Below are positions 7,616-16,117 of a stretch of 26,778 bases of DNA, piece after piece; the stretch's first letter is position 1, and every line of letters starts with the position of its first letter. A model generated the notes under the pieces. The model saw only the letters and a program-made list of their open reading frames with translations. It was not told where the DNA came from and searched no databases. The stretch lies in NCBI GenBank assembly GCA_002305965.1, contig DBRM01000051.1, positions 56,295 to 83,072 on the forward strand, read 5' to 3'. This DNA comes from Syntrophomonas sp. UBA1368 (GTDB lineage Bacteria > Bacillota > Syntrophomonadia > Syntrophomonadales > Syntrophomonadaceae). A program made the position numbers and the translations under genes.

Positions 7616-10072
7616 ATGCTGCGAAGAGATACCATTAAAATATCGGGCATGAGCTGTGCAGCCTGCTCGGCACGGATCGAAAAGGGGTTAAATAAACTGG
7701 AGGGAGTCCGGGACGCCAATGTAAATCTGGCCATGGAACGGGCGGTGGTTCAGTATGATGATGAATTGGCGGGACCACAGCAATTTGAAGAACTGATCAA
7801 TAAACTGGGGTACCGGGTAATACATGAAGAGGACACTCAGTCTGGCCAGGTTGATTTGAAGATATCCGGGATGAGCTGTGCCGCTTGTTCCGCCCGCATT
7901 GAAAAGAAACTCAATTCTCTGACAGGTGTTACCACTGCCAATGTCAACCTGGCTGCCGAAAAGGCCAGGATCCATTATGATCCGCAAGCAATCAAAGTTG
8001 GTGACATGATTGCAGCGGTGGAAAAGCTGGGATATAGTGCCGAACGGTTGGAGGATTTGAGCCAGACAAAGCAGCAAGCTGAGCAGGACAGGGAAATCAG
8101 GCAGATGAGAATCGCCCTGCTGGCTGCGGCATTATTAAGTCTGCCCCTTGTTACCGCCATGATCCTAAGTCTGCTGAAAATACACAGCCCAATAGTAAAT
8201 ATCCTCCACGATCAATACGTCCAACTGGCTTTGGCCACTCCGGTGCAATTCGTGATCGGAGCCAGGTTTTATAAACAATCCTGGTATGCCCTGCGATCCG
8301 GAAGTGCCAATATGGACGTGCTGGTAGCCATGGGAACGTCCGCAGCTTACTTTTTTAGCCTCTATAATATCTTCTTCCAGACAGTGGCTTTTGGAGCCAT
8401 GAAAGATCTGTACTTTGAAGCCTCCGCCATTATCATAACCCTTATTTTGCTGGGTAAATATCTGGAAGCCATTGCCAAGGGCAGAACTTCGGAAGCCATC
8501 AAAAAGCTGGCCGAGCTCCAGGCGAAAACCGCCCGGGTGGTAAGAAAAGGTGAGGAAATCGATATTCCGGTGGAAGAAGTTGAACCGGGGGATATCGTAG
8601 TGGTGAGACCGGGGGAAAAAGTACCGGTTGACGGCCGCATTATTGAAGGGACTTCAGCCCTGGATGAGTCAATGCTGACCGGCGAAAGCCTGCCGGTAGA
8701 CAAGCAGGCAGGGGACCTGGTCTATGGCGCAACCATTAATAAATTCGGGGTATTTAAAATGGAAGCCACCAGGATCGGGAAGGAAACCGCTCTGGCCCAG
8801 ATCATTAAAATGGTGGAGGATGCCCAGGGCAGCAAAGCTCCCATTCAAAAAATTGCCGATCAGGTGGCCGGGGTTTTCGTACCGGCAGTTTTAGGCATAG
8901 CGGTTTTAACTTTTATAATCTGGTATTTTACCGGTGCCGGGGTCAACAAAGCTTTGATCAGTGCGGTATCCGTATTGGTTATCGCCTGCCCATGTGCTTT
9001 AGGACTGGCTACCCCGACTGCTATTATGGTGGGGACCGGACTGGGAGCTGAAAACGGGATCCTGATCAAGGGCGGAGAATACCTGGAGATGGCCTCCAGG
9101 CTTGATACGGTAGTTTTAGATAAAACCGGCACCATTACCAAAGGGCAGCCGGAGGTTACTGATATCGTGAGCCTGGGTGACCGGGACGAAAATACGATTT
9201 TAAAAATTGCCGCCCGGGCGGAAAAAAACTCGGAACATCCGCTGGGGAAAGCCATATATGACAAAGGCAGGGAGGTCTTGGGTTCTCTTGATGATCCCCA
9301 TCACTTCGCAGCCATACCGGGCCGGGGAATAAGGGCAGTTATTGATGATCAGGAGGTATTGGCCGGGACCAGAAAGCTGATGAGCGAACAGGGAGTTGCC
9401 ACAGAAATCGCGGAAAGGACAGCGGCCGCTTTGGAAGATGAGGGCAAAACCGCGATGCTGTTGGCGGTGAACAAAAAGCTGGAAGCGGTATTGGCGGTGG
9501 CCGACACGATCAAGGAGCATTCCCGGGAAGCAGTGAAAGATCTGCAGAATATGGGGATCGAAGTCTATATGATAACCGGGGATAACCGGCGTACAGCTGA
9601 TGCCATTGCCCGACAGGCAGGTATTACAACTGTTATGGCTGAAGTTTTGCCGGAAAACAAGGCTCAGGAAGTTAAAAAGCTGCAAGCCGCAGGGAAAATC
9701 GTAGCCATGGCCGGGGATGGCATCAATGATGCTCCGGCACTGGCAGTGGCAGATATCGGTATGGCATTGGGCACCGGAACGGATATAGCCATGGAAGCCG
9801 CAGACATCACATTAATGCGGGGGGATCTAAGGACCATCCCTGCTGCGGTGAGGCTTTCCCGTCAGACAGTAAGAAAAATCAAACAAAACCTCTTTTGGGC
9901 TTTTATCTATAATATTATTGGTATACCCTTTGCTGCACTGGGGATGTTGAACCCTATCATTGCCGGGGCTGCCATGGCCTTCAGTTCAGTATCCGTTGTT
10001 ACCAACTCTTTGAGCCTGAAACGATTTGACCCCAATAAAACAAGGGCTGTCAAAGATCAGGTGAACCCATAA
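7616..10072 (+). CDS. copA: Copper(I)-exporting P1B-type ATPase CopA
   Basis: CopA is a membrane ATPase that pumps Cu(I) (or Ag(I)) out of the cytosol. From the chosen start it has 818 residues. Two N-terminal heavy-metal domains carry GMSCAAC (Cys14/Cys17 and Cys88/Cys91). These are followed by eight transmembrane helices, the actuator TGES (about 355-358), the ion-path CPC (458-460), the phosphorylated Asp502 in DKTGT, the nucleotide-site SEHP (His541), and GDGINDAP (about 700-707). YN (765-766) and MAFSS (787-791) in the last helices are the copper-specific signatures. An in-frame ATG exists at 7577, but the ATG at 7616 is preferred because family members start just before the first domain and an AAAGGCGGG site precedes it. 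No csoR or copZ neighbour is present. Confidence 0.95.
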   Translation: MLRRDTIKISGMSCAACSARIEKGLNKLEGVRDANVNLAMERAVVQYDDELAGPQQFEELINKLGYRVIHEEDTQSGQVDLKISGMSCAACSARIEKKLNSLTGVTTANVNLAAEKARIHYDPQAIKVGDMIAAVEKLGYSAERLEDLSQTKQQAEQDREIRQMRIALLAAALLSLPLVTAMILSLLKIHSPIVNILHDQYVQLALATPVQFVIGARFYKQSWYALRSGSANMDVLVAMGTSAAYFFSLYNIFFQTVAFGAMKDLYFEASAIIITLILLGKYLEAIAKGRTSEAIKKLAELQAKTARVVRKGEEIDIPVEEVEPGDIVVVRPGEKVPVDGRIIEGTSALDESMLTGESLPVDKQAGDLVYGATINKFGVFKMEATRIGKETALAQIIKMVEDAQGSKAPIQKIADQVAGVFVPAVLGIAVLTFIIWYFTGAGVNKALISAVSVLVIACPCALGLATPTAIMVGTGLGAENGILIKGGEYLEMASRLDTVVLDKTGTITKGQPEVTDIVSLGDRDENTILKIAARAEKNSEHPLGKAIYDKGREVLGSLDDPHHFAAIPGRGIRAVIDDQEVLAGTRKLMSEQGVATEIAERTAAALEDEGKTAMLLAVNKKLEAVLAVADTIKEHSREAVKDLQNMGIEVYMITGDNRRTADAIARQAGITTVMAEVLPENKAQEVKKLQAAGKIVAMAGDGINDAPALAVADIGMALGTGTDIAMEAADITLMRGDLRTIPAAVRLSRQTVRKIKQNLFWAFIYNIIGIPFAALGMLNPIIAGAAMAFSSVSVVTNSLSLKRFDPNKTRAVKDQVNP

Positions 10073-10112
10073 ACTTTTTGTAAATACTTCCGCTTGACAT
10101 GCAGAGCGCCTG

Positions 10113-10148
10113 AGGCAGGAATAAACTGCCTATTTTTATTTTATTTTA
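10113..10148 (+). terminator. Rho-independent terminator of copA
   Basis: The perfect stem AGGCAG/CTGCCT (10113-10118 with 10126-10131) with a 7-base loop is followed by a long T-rich tract (ATTTTTATTTTATTTT). It lies about 40 bp after the copA stop and isolates copA from metA. Confidence 0.88.
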
Positions 10149-10149
10149 A

Positions 10150-10178
10150 TTGTCATTTATATAAAGATAATATAATAT
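10150..10178 (+). promoter_or_regulatory. Possible promoter of metA
   Basis: TTGTCA (10150-10155) is followed by overlapping -10-like sequences: TATAAT at 10171 (15-bp spacer) and TAATAT at 10173 (17-bp spacer). The leader to the metA ATG at 10280 is about 95 bases. I looked for a SAM (S-box) riboswitch or T-box and found neither consensus, so methionine control, if any, is not explained by a recognisable leader. Confidence 0.4.
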
Positions 10179-10279
10179 AAATTTTGTACAATATACATGG
10201 GATTACTAGGATATAAATGAATGAAACATTGATAAAGCGGCACAGTATTAATTGATTGGAATAAGTGAGGAGATAGAAA

Positions 10280-11197
10280 ATGCCTATAAAAATACCAGAT
10301 AATTTGCCGGCAGCGGAAGTACTGAAAAATGAAAACATTTTCGTTATGGGAGAGCACCGTGCCTTTACGCAGGATATCAGGCCGCTTCGCGTCGCCATAT
10401 TAAATTTGATGCCTCTAAAGAGCGTGACTGAGACCCAGCTTTTACGCCTGCTCAGTAACTCTCCGCTGCAGACGGAAATCGTGCTCCTGCATACAGAGTC
10501 GCATATACCAAAAAACACTTCGCCAGAGCATCTGGAGAACTTCTACGTTACCTTTGAAGATATTAAAGATCAAAAATTTGACGGCTTGATCATAACCGGG
10601 GCACCGGTTGAGATGATCGAATTTGAAGATTTGATTTACTGGGAAGAACTGCAGCAGATCATGGCATGGTCCAAAACCCATGTCTTTTCCACCTTACACA
10701 TATGTGCAGGCGCCCAGGCCGGACTCTATTATCATTATGGCGTTCCCAAACACCTGCTGGCTGAGAAACTATTCGGGGTCTTCCCGCATACTAAAAACAT
10801 GGAAAATGTTCCTCTGCTCAGGGGATTTGATGATGAGTTTCAGGTACCCCATTCCCGGTACAGTGAAATAAGGCGGGAAGATATAGAAAAAGTTGCGGAA
10901 TTGGAGATACTGGCTGAATCACCGCAAGCCGGGATCTATATCGTATCATCCAAAGACGGGCGCCTGATTTTTGTTACCGGGCATTCGGAATATGATGCCG
11001 ATACCTTGAAACGGGAGTATGAACGTGATATTGCCAAAGGACTTGATATTGCTGTCCCCTGCAACTATTATCCCAATGACGATCCCGGCAGGAAGCCGCT
11101 GGTGAGCTGGCGCAGCCATGCCAATCTCCTGTTTACCAACTGGCTGAATTATCATGTGTACCAGGAAACCCCTTATGATCTGGATGAATTGAAGTAG
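10280..11197 (+). CDS. metAA: Homoserine O-acetyltransferase (MetA family)
   Basis: MetA acylates homoserine, the first committed step of methionine synthesis. The catalytic residues fall at canonical family numbers: Cys142 (HICAGAQAG), His235 and Glu237 (VTGHSEYD). Residue 111 is Glu (TGAPVEM). In this family Glu111 marks acetyl-CoA users and Gly111 marks succinyl-CoA users, so the product is predicted to be O-acetylhomoserine despite the frequent label 'succinyltransferase'. The residue after the nucleophile is Ala where Trp is usual. The 305-residue length is normal. The ATG follows a GTGAGGAG ribosome site. It appears monocistronic. Confidence 0.93.
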   Translation: MPIKIPDNLPAAEVLKNENIFVMGEHRAFTQDIRPLRVAILNLMPLKSVTETQLLRLLSNSPLQTEIVLLHTESHIPKNTSPEHLENFYVTFEDIKDQKFDGLIITGAPVEMIEFEDLIYWEELQQIMAWSKTHVFSTLHICAGAQAGLYYHYGVPKHLLAEKLFGVFPHTKNMENVPLLRGFDDEFQVPHSRYSEIRREDIEKVAELEILAESPQAGIYIVSSKDGRLIFVTGHSEYDADTLKREYERDIAKGLDIAVPCNYYPNDDPGRKPLVSWRSHANLLFTNWLNYHVYQETPYDLDELK

Positions 11198-11223
11198 AGC
11201 TCATCAAATACGTGACTGGTTTA

Positions 11224-11239
11224 TTGACAGGATATCCTG
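11224..11239. promoter_or_regulatory. TTGACA box overlapping a perfect 12-bp palindrome upstream of the EFR1-type gene
   Basis: TTGACA (11224-11229) runs into the palindrome CAGGATATCCTG (11228-11239). A -10 at 16 bp (TATTCA) is weak. A TATAAT at 11276-11281 is another possible -10 but has no good -35. The palindrome could be an operator for the gene at 11335 or a chance site; no protein is assigned. Confidence 0.35.
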
Positions 11240-11334
11240 CAAAATTATTCATGCTCCCATTGAGCCTGGTCGTTGTATAATTGACTATAGCCTGTGATCG
11301 CTTACCGATACAATAAACAGGAAAGGGACATGTA

Positions 11335-12147
11335 ATGATGCATTATCACATTAACGCCATGTATTTTAGTCCTACCGGGACCACGGAAAAAGTGGTTTCC
11401 GCCATAGCAGGAAAACTGGCCGGGCAAAAAGATTTCACTGCCTTTGATTTTACCTTGCCGGCAAACAGAAAAGAGCCGGCGAAGTTCACCAAACAGGATC
11501 TGGTGGTAGCAGGTATTCCAGTTTATGCCGGCAGAGTCCCCAATGTACTGCTGCCCTATCTTAATACCCTGGAAGGCAACGGAGCGCTGGCCGCAGCAGT
11601 GGTGCTTTATGGCAATCGCAATTACGATGATGCCTTGATCGAACTGAAGGATATCCTGACCGGGCGTGGTTTTAAGGTGATCGCGGCCGGGGCTTTTATA
11701 GGGGAACATGCATTTTCCACGGTTTTAGGTGCAGGCCGGCCAGACCGGGAAGATTTGCAGACAGCCGTGAGTTTTGCCGGTGAGATCAACAGCAAACTGG
11801 AAGCGGGAAAGGATTTTGGTGACCTGACCGTCAAAGGCAGCAAACCATATAACAAATACTATGTGCCCAAAACAGAAAATGGGGAAGACAATAAAGAGTT
11901 CCGCAAAGTAACGCCCAAAACCATCGAAGACTGTACTGACTGCAAAACCTGTGCGGAAGTGTGCCCTTTAGGCTCCATTGATTATGAGAATGTTAAACTG
12001 CTTACGGGAATCTGTATCAAATGCTGTGCCTGTGTTAAAAAGTGCCCGGTTAATGCCAAATATTTTGACGACCCCGGATATTTGTTCCATAAGACACAGT
12101 TGGAGACTACTTATACCGAAAGGCGTGAACCGGAGCTGTTTATATAA
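11335..12147 (+). CDS. EFR1-type flavodoxin/ferredoxin fusion protein
   Basis: This 270-residue protein joins a flavodoxin-like domain to a bacterial ferredoxin domain. The FMN phosphate loop is SPTGTTEKV (about residues 12-20). The C-terminal part has two complete 4Fe-4S motifs: Cys200-x2-Cys203-x2-Cys206-x3-Cys210-Pro and Cys227-x2-Cys230-x2-Cys233-x3-Cys237-Pro. It should be a soluble electron carrier passing electrons between flavin and clusters. Members of the EFR1 family are common in anaerobic Firmicutes, and their partners are mostly unknown. The start is the first of two adjacent ATGs, 7 bases after an AGGAAAGGG site. It stands alone between metA and the convergent isc operon, whose terminator it meets. 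Confidence 0.85.
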   Translation: MMHYHINAMYFSPTGTTEKVVSAIAGKLAGQKDFTAFDFTLPANRKEPAKFTKQDLVVAGIPVYAGRVPNVLLPYLNTLEGNGALAAAVVLYGNRNYDDALIELKDILTGRGFKVIAAGAFIGEHAFSTVLGAGRPDREDLQTAVSFAGEINSKLEAGKDFGDLTVKGSKPYNKYYVPKTENGEDNKEFRKVTPKTIEDCTDCKTCAEVCPLGSIDYENVKLLTGICIKCCACVKKCPVNAKYFDDPGYLFHKTQLETTYTERREPELFI

Positions 12148-12164
12148 AAATAATAAAATAAAAA

Positions 12165-12184
12165 TGAGAGGGGCATCCCTCTCA
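12165..12184. terminator. Bidirectional hairpin terminator between EFR1-type gene and iscU
   Basis: A perfect 8-bp stem TGAGAGGG/CCCTCTCA has a 4-base GCAT loop. On the minus strand it is followed by a T-rich tract (complement of 12164-12146), so it strongly terminates the fdhD-nadA-iscRSU transcript 8 bp past the iscU stop. On the plus strand the T tract is weaker but it probably also ends the convergent gene at 11335. Confidence 0.85.
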
Positions 12185-12191
12185 CTTCACT

Positions 12192-12632
12192 TTATTCCGT
12201 TATTTTTACACAGTTGGTTTCCGGCTGCTCCTGACAGCAGCCTTTGGCCACCTCAGCAACGCCTCCCTGGCCTTGCCGATAATTGATGATCGCTTCGTGC
12301 AGTGCGTCAGCAGCCAGATTGGAGCAATGCATTTTAACCGGCGGCAGGCCGTCCAGGGCTTCTGCTACTGCCCGATTGGTTATTTTTTCAGCTTCTTCCA
12401 GTGTTTTGCCCTTGACCATTTCTGTCACCATGCTGCTGGTGGCAATGGCTGCGGCACAGCCAAAAGTCTGGAATTTGATATCATTAATGATATCATCCTT
12501 TACTTCTATTTCAATATGCATGATGTCCCCGCAGACCGGGTTGCCCACTTCGCCCACACCGCTTGCTTGATCAATTTTGCCTACGTTGCGGGGATTCATG
12601 AAATGATCCATAACTTTTTTTGAGTATGCCAT
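12192..12632 (-). CDS. iscU: Fe-S cluster scaffold protein IscU/NifU-N
   Basis: This is a scaffold on which IscS-derived sulfur and iron are assembled into [2Fe-2S]/[4Fe-4S] clusters before transfer. The NifU N-terminal domain is complete: Cys34 with Asp36 (NPVCGD), Cys59 (TFGCAA) and Cys103 (MHCSN) are the three scaffold cysteines plus the conserved Asp. The LPPVK chaperone-recognition motif sits just before Cys103 (about 96-100), although no hscA/hscB lies nearby. Beyond the domain a tail of about 20 residues carries three more cysteines (132, 133, 141). The ATG is 13 bp after iscS with an AAAGGAGG site. It is the last gene of the operon. Confidence 0.93.
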   Translation of the reverse strand: MAYSKKVMDHFMNPRNVGKIDQASGVGEVGNPVCGDIMHIEIEVKDDIINDIKFQTFGCAAAIATSSMVTEMVKGKTLEEAEKITNRAVAEALDGLPPVKMHCSNLAADALHEAIINYRQGQGGVAEVAKGCCQEQPETNCVKITE

Positions 12633-12645
12633 GCTTTTTCCTCCT

Positions 12646-13806
12646 TTAATGCCCCAGGGGGGACATAACTCGTAATTTTGCTATGATGTCAGGGAGTACA
12701 GTCAAAACCTGCTCAACTTCTTCCAGCGTATTGCTTTTCCCCATAGTCAGACGAAGGGAGCCATGAGCCGTCTCATGGGGCAGACCAATAGCCAGCAGAA
12801 CATGGGACGGATCCAGGGAACCTGATGTACAGGCCGAGCCGCTGGAGGCCATAATTCCATAACTGTCAAGCATCAAGAGAATGGATTCACCTTCCACATA
12901 ATCGAAAACCATGCTCACACTGCCTGGCAAGCGATCAACCGGGTGCCCGGTCAGACGTGAATTGGGAATGGTATCTAAAATACCCTTGGTTAAACGCAGG
13001 GACAAATCTTTTAGGTGAACAATATTTTGGGACATCTGCTGCTGCGCCAATTCAGCGGCTTTGCCAAATCCTACCGCACCGGGGACATTCACGGTACCGG
13101 CCCGTAAATTACGCTCATGTGCTCCCCCGTGTAAGTAACTGCCAACCGTGACCCCCTTTTTCACATAAAGACATCCTATCCCTTTGGGACCATAAAGTTT
13201 ATGAGCAGAAGCGGAGAGCATATCGATTCCCAGTTCCTTGACATCAACGGGTATTTTGCCCGTGCTCTGTACCGCATCGGTATGAAAAACCGCCCCGGCT
13301 TCATGGCTGATCGCAGCCAATGTTTTGATATCTTGAATCGTTCCGATCTCGTTATTGGCATGCATGATTGAAACCAAGGCGGTGTCGGGTCGTAATGCCG
13401 CCTTTAAAGTGTCAGGTTCTATCTGCCCGGCTTCATTTACCGGCAGAATGGTGAGTTCAAAACCATGTTTGCTTAGATACTCGCAGCTATGCAGAACAGC
13501 ATGATGCTCGATTGATGAGGTAATCAAATGCTTGCCTTTTTTTTGACGGTCATGGGTCATGAAGCCCAGGATCGCCTGGTTATCAGCTTCAGTTCCTCCG
13601 GCAGTAAAAATAATTTCAACAGGGGTAGCTCCAATCAGCGCTGCTACCTGCTCGCGGGCCTGTTCCAGGGCCTGATGAGCCATTTGCCCCTGAGAGTGAG
13701 CACTGGAAGAGTTTCCGTAGATCTCATTGAAATAAGGCATCATTGCCTGAAGCACCTCGGGGTCAACCGGAGTAGTAGCACTGTGGTCCATATAAATTGC
13801 TTTCAA
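12646..13806 (-). CDS. iscS: Cysteine desulfurase IscS/NifS
   Basis: IscS is a PLP enzyme that converts cysteine to alanine and carries the released sulfur as a persulfide. The PLP lysine is Lys203 (SASAHKLYGPKG), the conserved histidine pair is at 101-102 (SSIEHHAV), and the mobile-loop persulfide Cys326 is in SSGSACTSGS, the long-loop class used with IscU scaffolds. Length is 386 residues. The start is TTG at 13806, chosen for the AGGAGG site 8 bases upstream; the next ATG (13791) would cut into the first strand. It is placed between iscR (30 bp) and iscU (13 bp). It is the expected sulfur donor for IscU and, by analogy with E. coli, for FdhD of the same operon. Confidence 0.95.
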   Translation of the reverse strand: MKAIYMDHSATTPVDPEVLQAMMPYFNEIYGNSSSAHSQGQMAHQALEQAREQVAALIGATPVEIIFTAGGTEADNQAILGFMTHDRQKKGKHLITSSIEHHAVLHSCEYLSKHGFELTILPVNEAGQIEPDTLKAALRPDTALVSIMHANNEIGTIQDIKTLAAISHEAGAVFHTDAVQSTGKIPVDVKELGIDMLSASAHKLYGPKGIGCLYVKKGVTVGSYLHGGAHERNLRAGTVNVPGAVGFGKAAELAQQQMSQNIVHLKDLSLRLTKGILDTIPNSRLTGHPVDRLPGSVSMVFDYVEGESILLMLDSYGIMASSGSACTSGSLDPSHVLLAIGLPHETAHGSLRLTMGKSNTLEEVEQVLTVLPDIIAKLRVMSPLGH

Positions 13807-13836
13807 TATAGCGACCTCCTTATGAGATATTTGATA

Positions 13837-14277
13837 TCATTTTATTTTTTTGGTCAGGGAAGATGGTTGTGATTCACCGGCCAGATCAGCCAGGGTATAT
13901 GAATCCAGGACCTGGGCTACCGCATCCCTGATTTCGGTCCATATATTACGGGTTACACAATAGTCTGAGCGTTCACATGTTTCCGGATTAATCTCGTTGA
14001 CGCACTCAACTGGAGCCAGGGGGCCTTCCAGAACGCGGATGACCTCACCGGCGGTTATATCCCCGGGGCTTTTGCCAAGTAAATAGCCGCCCTGGGAGCC
14101 GCGGAGGCTTTTGACCAGACCCGCCCTTTTCAAAGGCACCATCAGCTGCTCCAAATAGCGCTCTGAAATTCCCTGCCTTTCTGCGATCAAATGCGCAGCA
14201 ACAGGGTTTTGATCATTGTGCTGCGCCATATCGATCATCGCTCTGAGTCCATATCTGCCTTTCGTGGACAGTTTCAT
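13837..14277 (-). CDS. iscR: Rrf2-family regulator IscR (Fe-S sensing)
   Basis: This is a 146-residue winged-helix regulator of the Rrf2 family: MKLSTKGRYGLRAM at the N-terminus, a recognition helix around RYLEQLMVPLKRAGLV, the wing RGSQGGYLL, and a long dimerisation helix. Three cysteines in the sensor loop, Cys92-x8-Cys101-x5-Cys107, correspond to the cluster ligands of IscR (the E. coli spacing is x5/x5), so it probably binds a [2Fe-2S] cluster. The start at 14277 is chosen because GGAGG lies 8 bases upstream; an ATG at 14292 contains part of that site and is unlikely. It is the third gene of the operon and a candidate to control the upstream promoter. CymR is the main alternative in this family but lacks the cysteines. 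Confidence 0.88.
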   Translation of the reverse strand: MKLSTKGRYGLRAMIDMAQHNDQNPVAAHLIAERQGISERYLEQLMVPLKRAGLVKSLRGSQGGYLLGKSPGDITAGEVIRVLEGPLAPVECVNEINPETCERSDYCVTRNIWTEIRDAVAQVLDSYTLADLAGESQPSSLTKKIK

Positions 14278-14340
14278 TATATCTACCTCCATAAAGCAAT
14301 CTTTGGAGAGTCAAGCCCGGTCATGCTAATAGCCCCTTTA

Positions 14341-15264
14341 TTACATAGCAGCATATTCAATCATTTTCTCCAAGGCAATAGCAGCTTTGGCTCTGATATC
14401 TTCAGGAACGGTTATTCTTGTCTGCAAAGTTTCAAGGGAATGGAGAATTTTATTTAATGTAATACTTTTCATATTGGGACAAATCAATTCACGTTCCGCC
14501 AGTATAAGTTCTTTATCAGGGCTGATCTGTCTGATTTTATGCATAACACCACATTCCGTTCCGATGATAAACTTATTCTTTTCCGAATTGACCGCGTAAT
14601 CAATTATACCGGAGGTACTGCCTGTATAATCTGCCAGATCAATCACTTCCGGAGCACATTCCGGATGCACCAGTACTTCAGCATCAGGATGCTGGGCTTT
14701 TAGCTGCAAAATATCATCCCTGGTAACTGCTGCATGAATAGGACAGCGGGATGGATAAAAATCAAGAGGGCGGTCCAATTTGCTTGCTGCAAAACGCCCC
14801 AGATTCTCATCAGGTATAAATAAAATCCGTACATCCCTGGGCAGTTTCTCGATAATTTTCACTGCATTGGAGGAAGTGACGCAAATATCGCTGACGGCTT
14901 TTATAACTGCCGGAGTGTTGACATAACTTACAACCAGTCCATCCGGGTGCTCCTGTTTGAATCTTAATACATCGCTGATATCTATGCTGTTAGCCATGGG
15001 ACAAGTGGCGGCCGGTTCCGGCGAGAGTACCATCTTGTCAGGGCAAAGTATGGCTGCAGATTCTGCCATAAAATCTACTCCCGCTACCAGAATTATATCG
15101 GCAGAAGAATTCCTGGCAGCAACTGCCATGGCATAAGAGTCCCCGACAAAATCGGCAATATCCTGTATCTCACCGCGCTGGTAATAATGGGCGATGATAT
15201 AAACGGATTTTTCATTTCTGATTTTATTGATTTTCTCAATGGTTTCCTGCTCTTTTAACTGCAT
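14341..15264 (-). CDS. nadA: Quinolinate synthase NadA
   Basis: NadA condenses iminoaspartate with dihydroxyacetone phosphate to quinolinate for NAD synthesis and needs a 4Fe-4S cluster. Cluster ligands match the three-Cys pattern of the family: Cys88 (AATCPMA), Cys174 (PSRCPIH) and Cys262 (ELICPNMK), one from each pseudo-repeat domain. AHYYQRGEIQDIADFVGDS and VLVHPECAPEV are family motifs. From the ATG at 15264 it is 307 residues. An in-frame GTG at 15273 overlaps the AGGTG ribosome site and is less likely. It lies 12 bp after fdhD and 63 bp before iscR. Neither nadB nor nadC is in the window, so the enzyme's partners lie elsewhere. Confidence 0.94.
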   Translation of the reverse strand: MQLKEQETIEKINKIRNEKSVYIIAHYYQRGEIQDIADFVGDSYAMAVAARNSSADIILVAGVDFMAESAAILCPDKMVLSPEPAATCPMANSIDISDVLRFKQEHPDGLVVSYVNTPAVIKAVSDICVTSSNAVKIIEKLPRDVRILFIPDENLGRFAASKLDRPLDFYPSRCPIHAAVTRDDILQLKAQHPDAEVLVHPECAPEVIDLADYTGSTSGIIDYAVNSEKNKFIIGTECGVMHKIRQISPDKELILAERELICPNMKSITLNKILHSLETLQTRITVPEDIRAKAAIALEKMIEYAAM

Positions 15265-15276
15265 AATAATCACCTG

Positions 15277-16068
15277 CTATATAATAATTCTTTCCGGATG
15301 GCTGTAAATGTTAAATTTATTACCGCGGGCGAAGCCTACCACAGTGATATTCAGTTCCTCAGCCAGCTCAATGGTTAATCCGGTAGGCGCAGAGCGCGAC
15401 AATATCAGCGGTATATTAGCCCGGGCTGCTTTTATCAAAATCTCGGAGGCCACACGTCCGCTTAATAATAAGCATTTATCATTAAGACAGATCTTATTAA
15501 TAAAAGCGTGGCCGATAACCTTGTCTACCGCATTGTGCCGCCCGATATCCTCATACATTGATAATAAGCCTGAAGCATCTGCCAGTGCCGCACTGTGAAC
15601 TCCTCCGGTCAGACGAAAAGTGCCGGAGCGGTCTTCCAATAAGCTGATGGTCTGCAACAGGTGCTCGGCTGTAAACCGGGCTTGGGAATCTACCGGCCTA
15701 AGCTGGCGGGCATCATTAATGAAGTACAAGCCAGCCCGGCTCTTTCCACAGCAGCTTGCTATATGACGGCGTAAAAAATTACCGGTTTGGGGAACGGGTA
15801 AACTTGTCTCTATCCACAACAATCCTGTTTCTTCACGACAGGAAATTTTAATAATATCATCAGGCTGTTTTATCAGACCTTCACTTAATAAAAACCCTAC
15901 CCCCAGCTCTTGGTATCCGCCAGGGGAGCAGACCATGGTGGCAAGTTCCACATGATTTAAAAATAGTGTTAAGGGGGTCTCTTCAACAACCTGATCCAGG
16001 TTTAATTCAACCGTGCCATGGTTATATACGGTTATTTCCCTTTTGCGGCACATAGCTGGCCCGGTCAT
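15277..16068 (-). CDS. fdhD: FdhD, sulfurtransferase for formate dehydrogenase maturation
   Basis: FdhD passes sulfur from IscS to the molybdenum (or tungsten) cofactor so that formate dehydrogenase becomes active. The 264-residue protein has the paired loop cysteines Cys106-Cys107 in ASCCGKSRAG (CxxC in E. coli), the central FRLTGGVHSAAL and EDIGRHNAVDK motifs, and the C-terminal SRSAPTGL and VGFARGNKFNIY motifs. The ATG at 16068 is preferred because a GGAGGG site lies 7 bases upstream; the earlier in-frame ATG at 16092 lacks one. It is the first gene of the operon. No formate dehydrogenase gene is in the window, so its client is encoded elsewhere. Confidence 0.94.
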   Translation of the reverse strand: MTGPAMCRKREITVYNHGTVELNLDQVVEETPLTLFLNHVELATMVCSPGGYQELGVGFLLSEGLIKQPDDIIKISCREETGLLWIETSLPVPQTGNFLRRHIASCCGKSRAGLYFINDARQLRPVDSQARFTAEHLLQTISLLEDRSGTFRLTGGVHSAALADASGLLSMYEDIGRHNAVDKVIGHAFINKICLNDKCLLLSGRVASEILIKAARANIPLILSRSAPTGLTIELAEELNITVVGFARGNKFNIYSHPERIII

Positions 16069-16117
16069 TATAAATCCCTCCAAGCCTTCCATAGAAATAG
16101 TTCCTTAAGCTAAACTT

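Noticed and set aside
10149..10279. Search for a SAM riboswitch or T-box before metA
   Set aside because: Neither the S-box core nor a T-box TGGNACC-like sequence is present. Only promoter-like AT-rich sequence is seen.
12273..12623. Plus-strand open frames of 95-116 codons
   Set aside because: They lie antisense to iscU with no independent start signals or domain.
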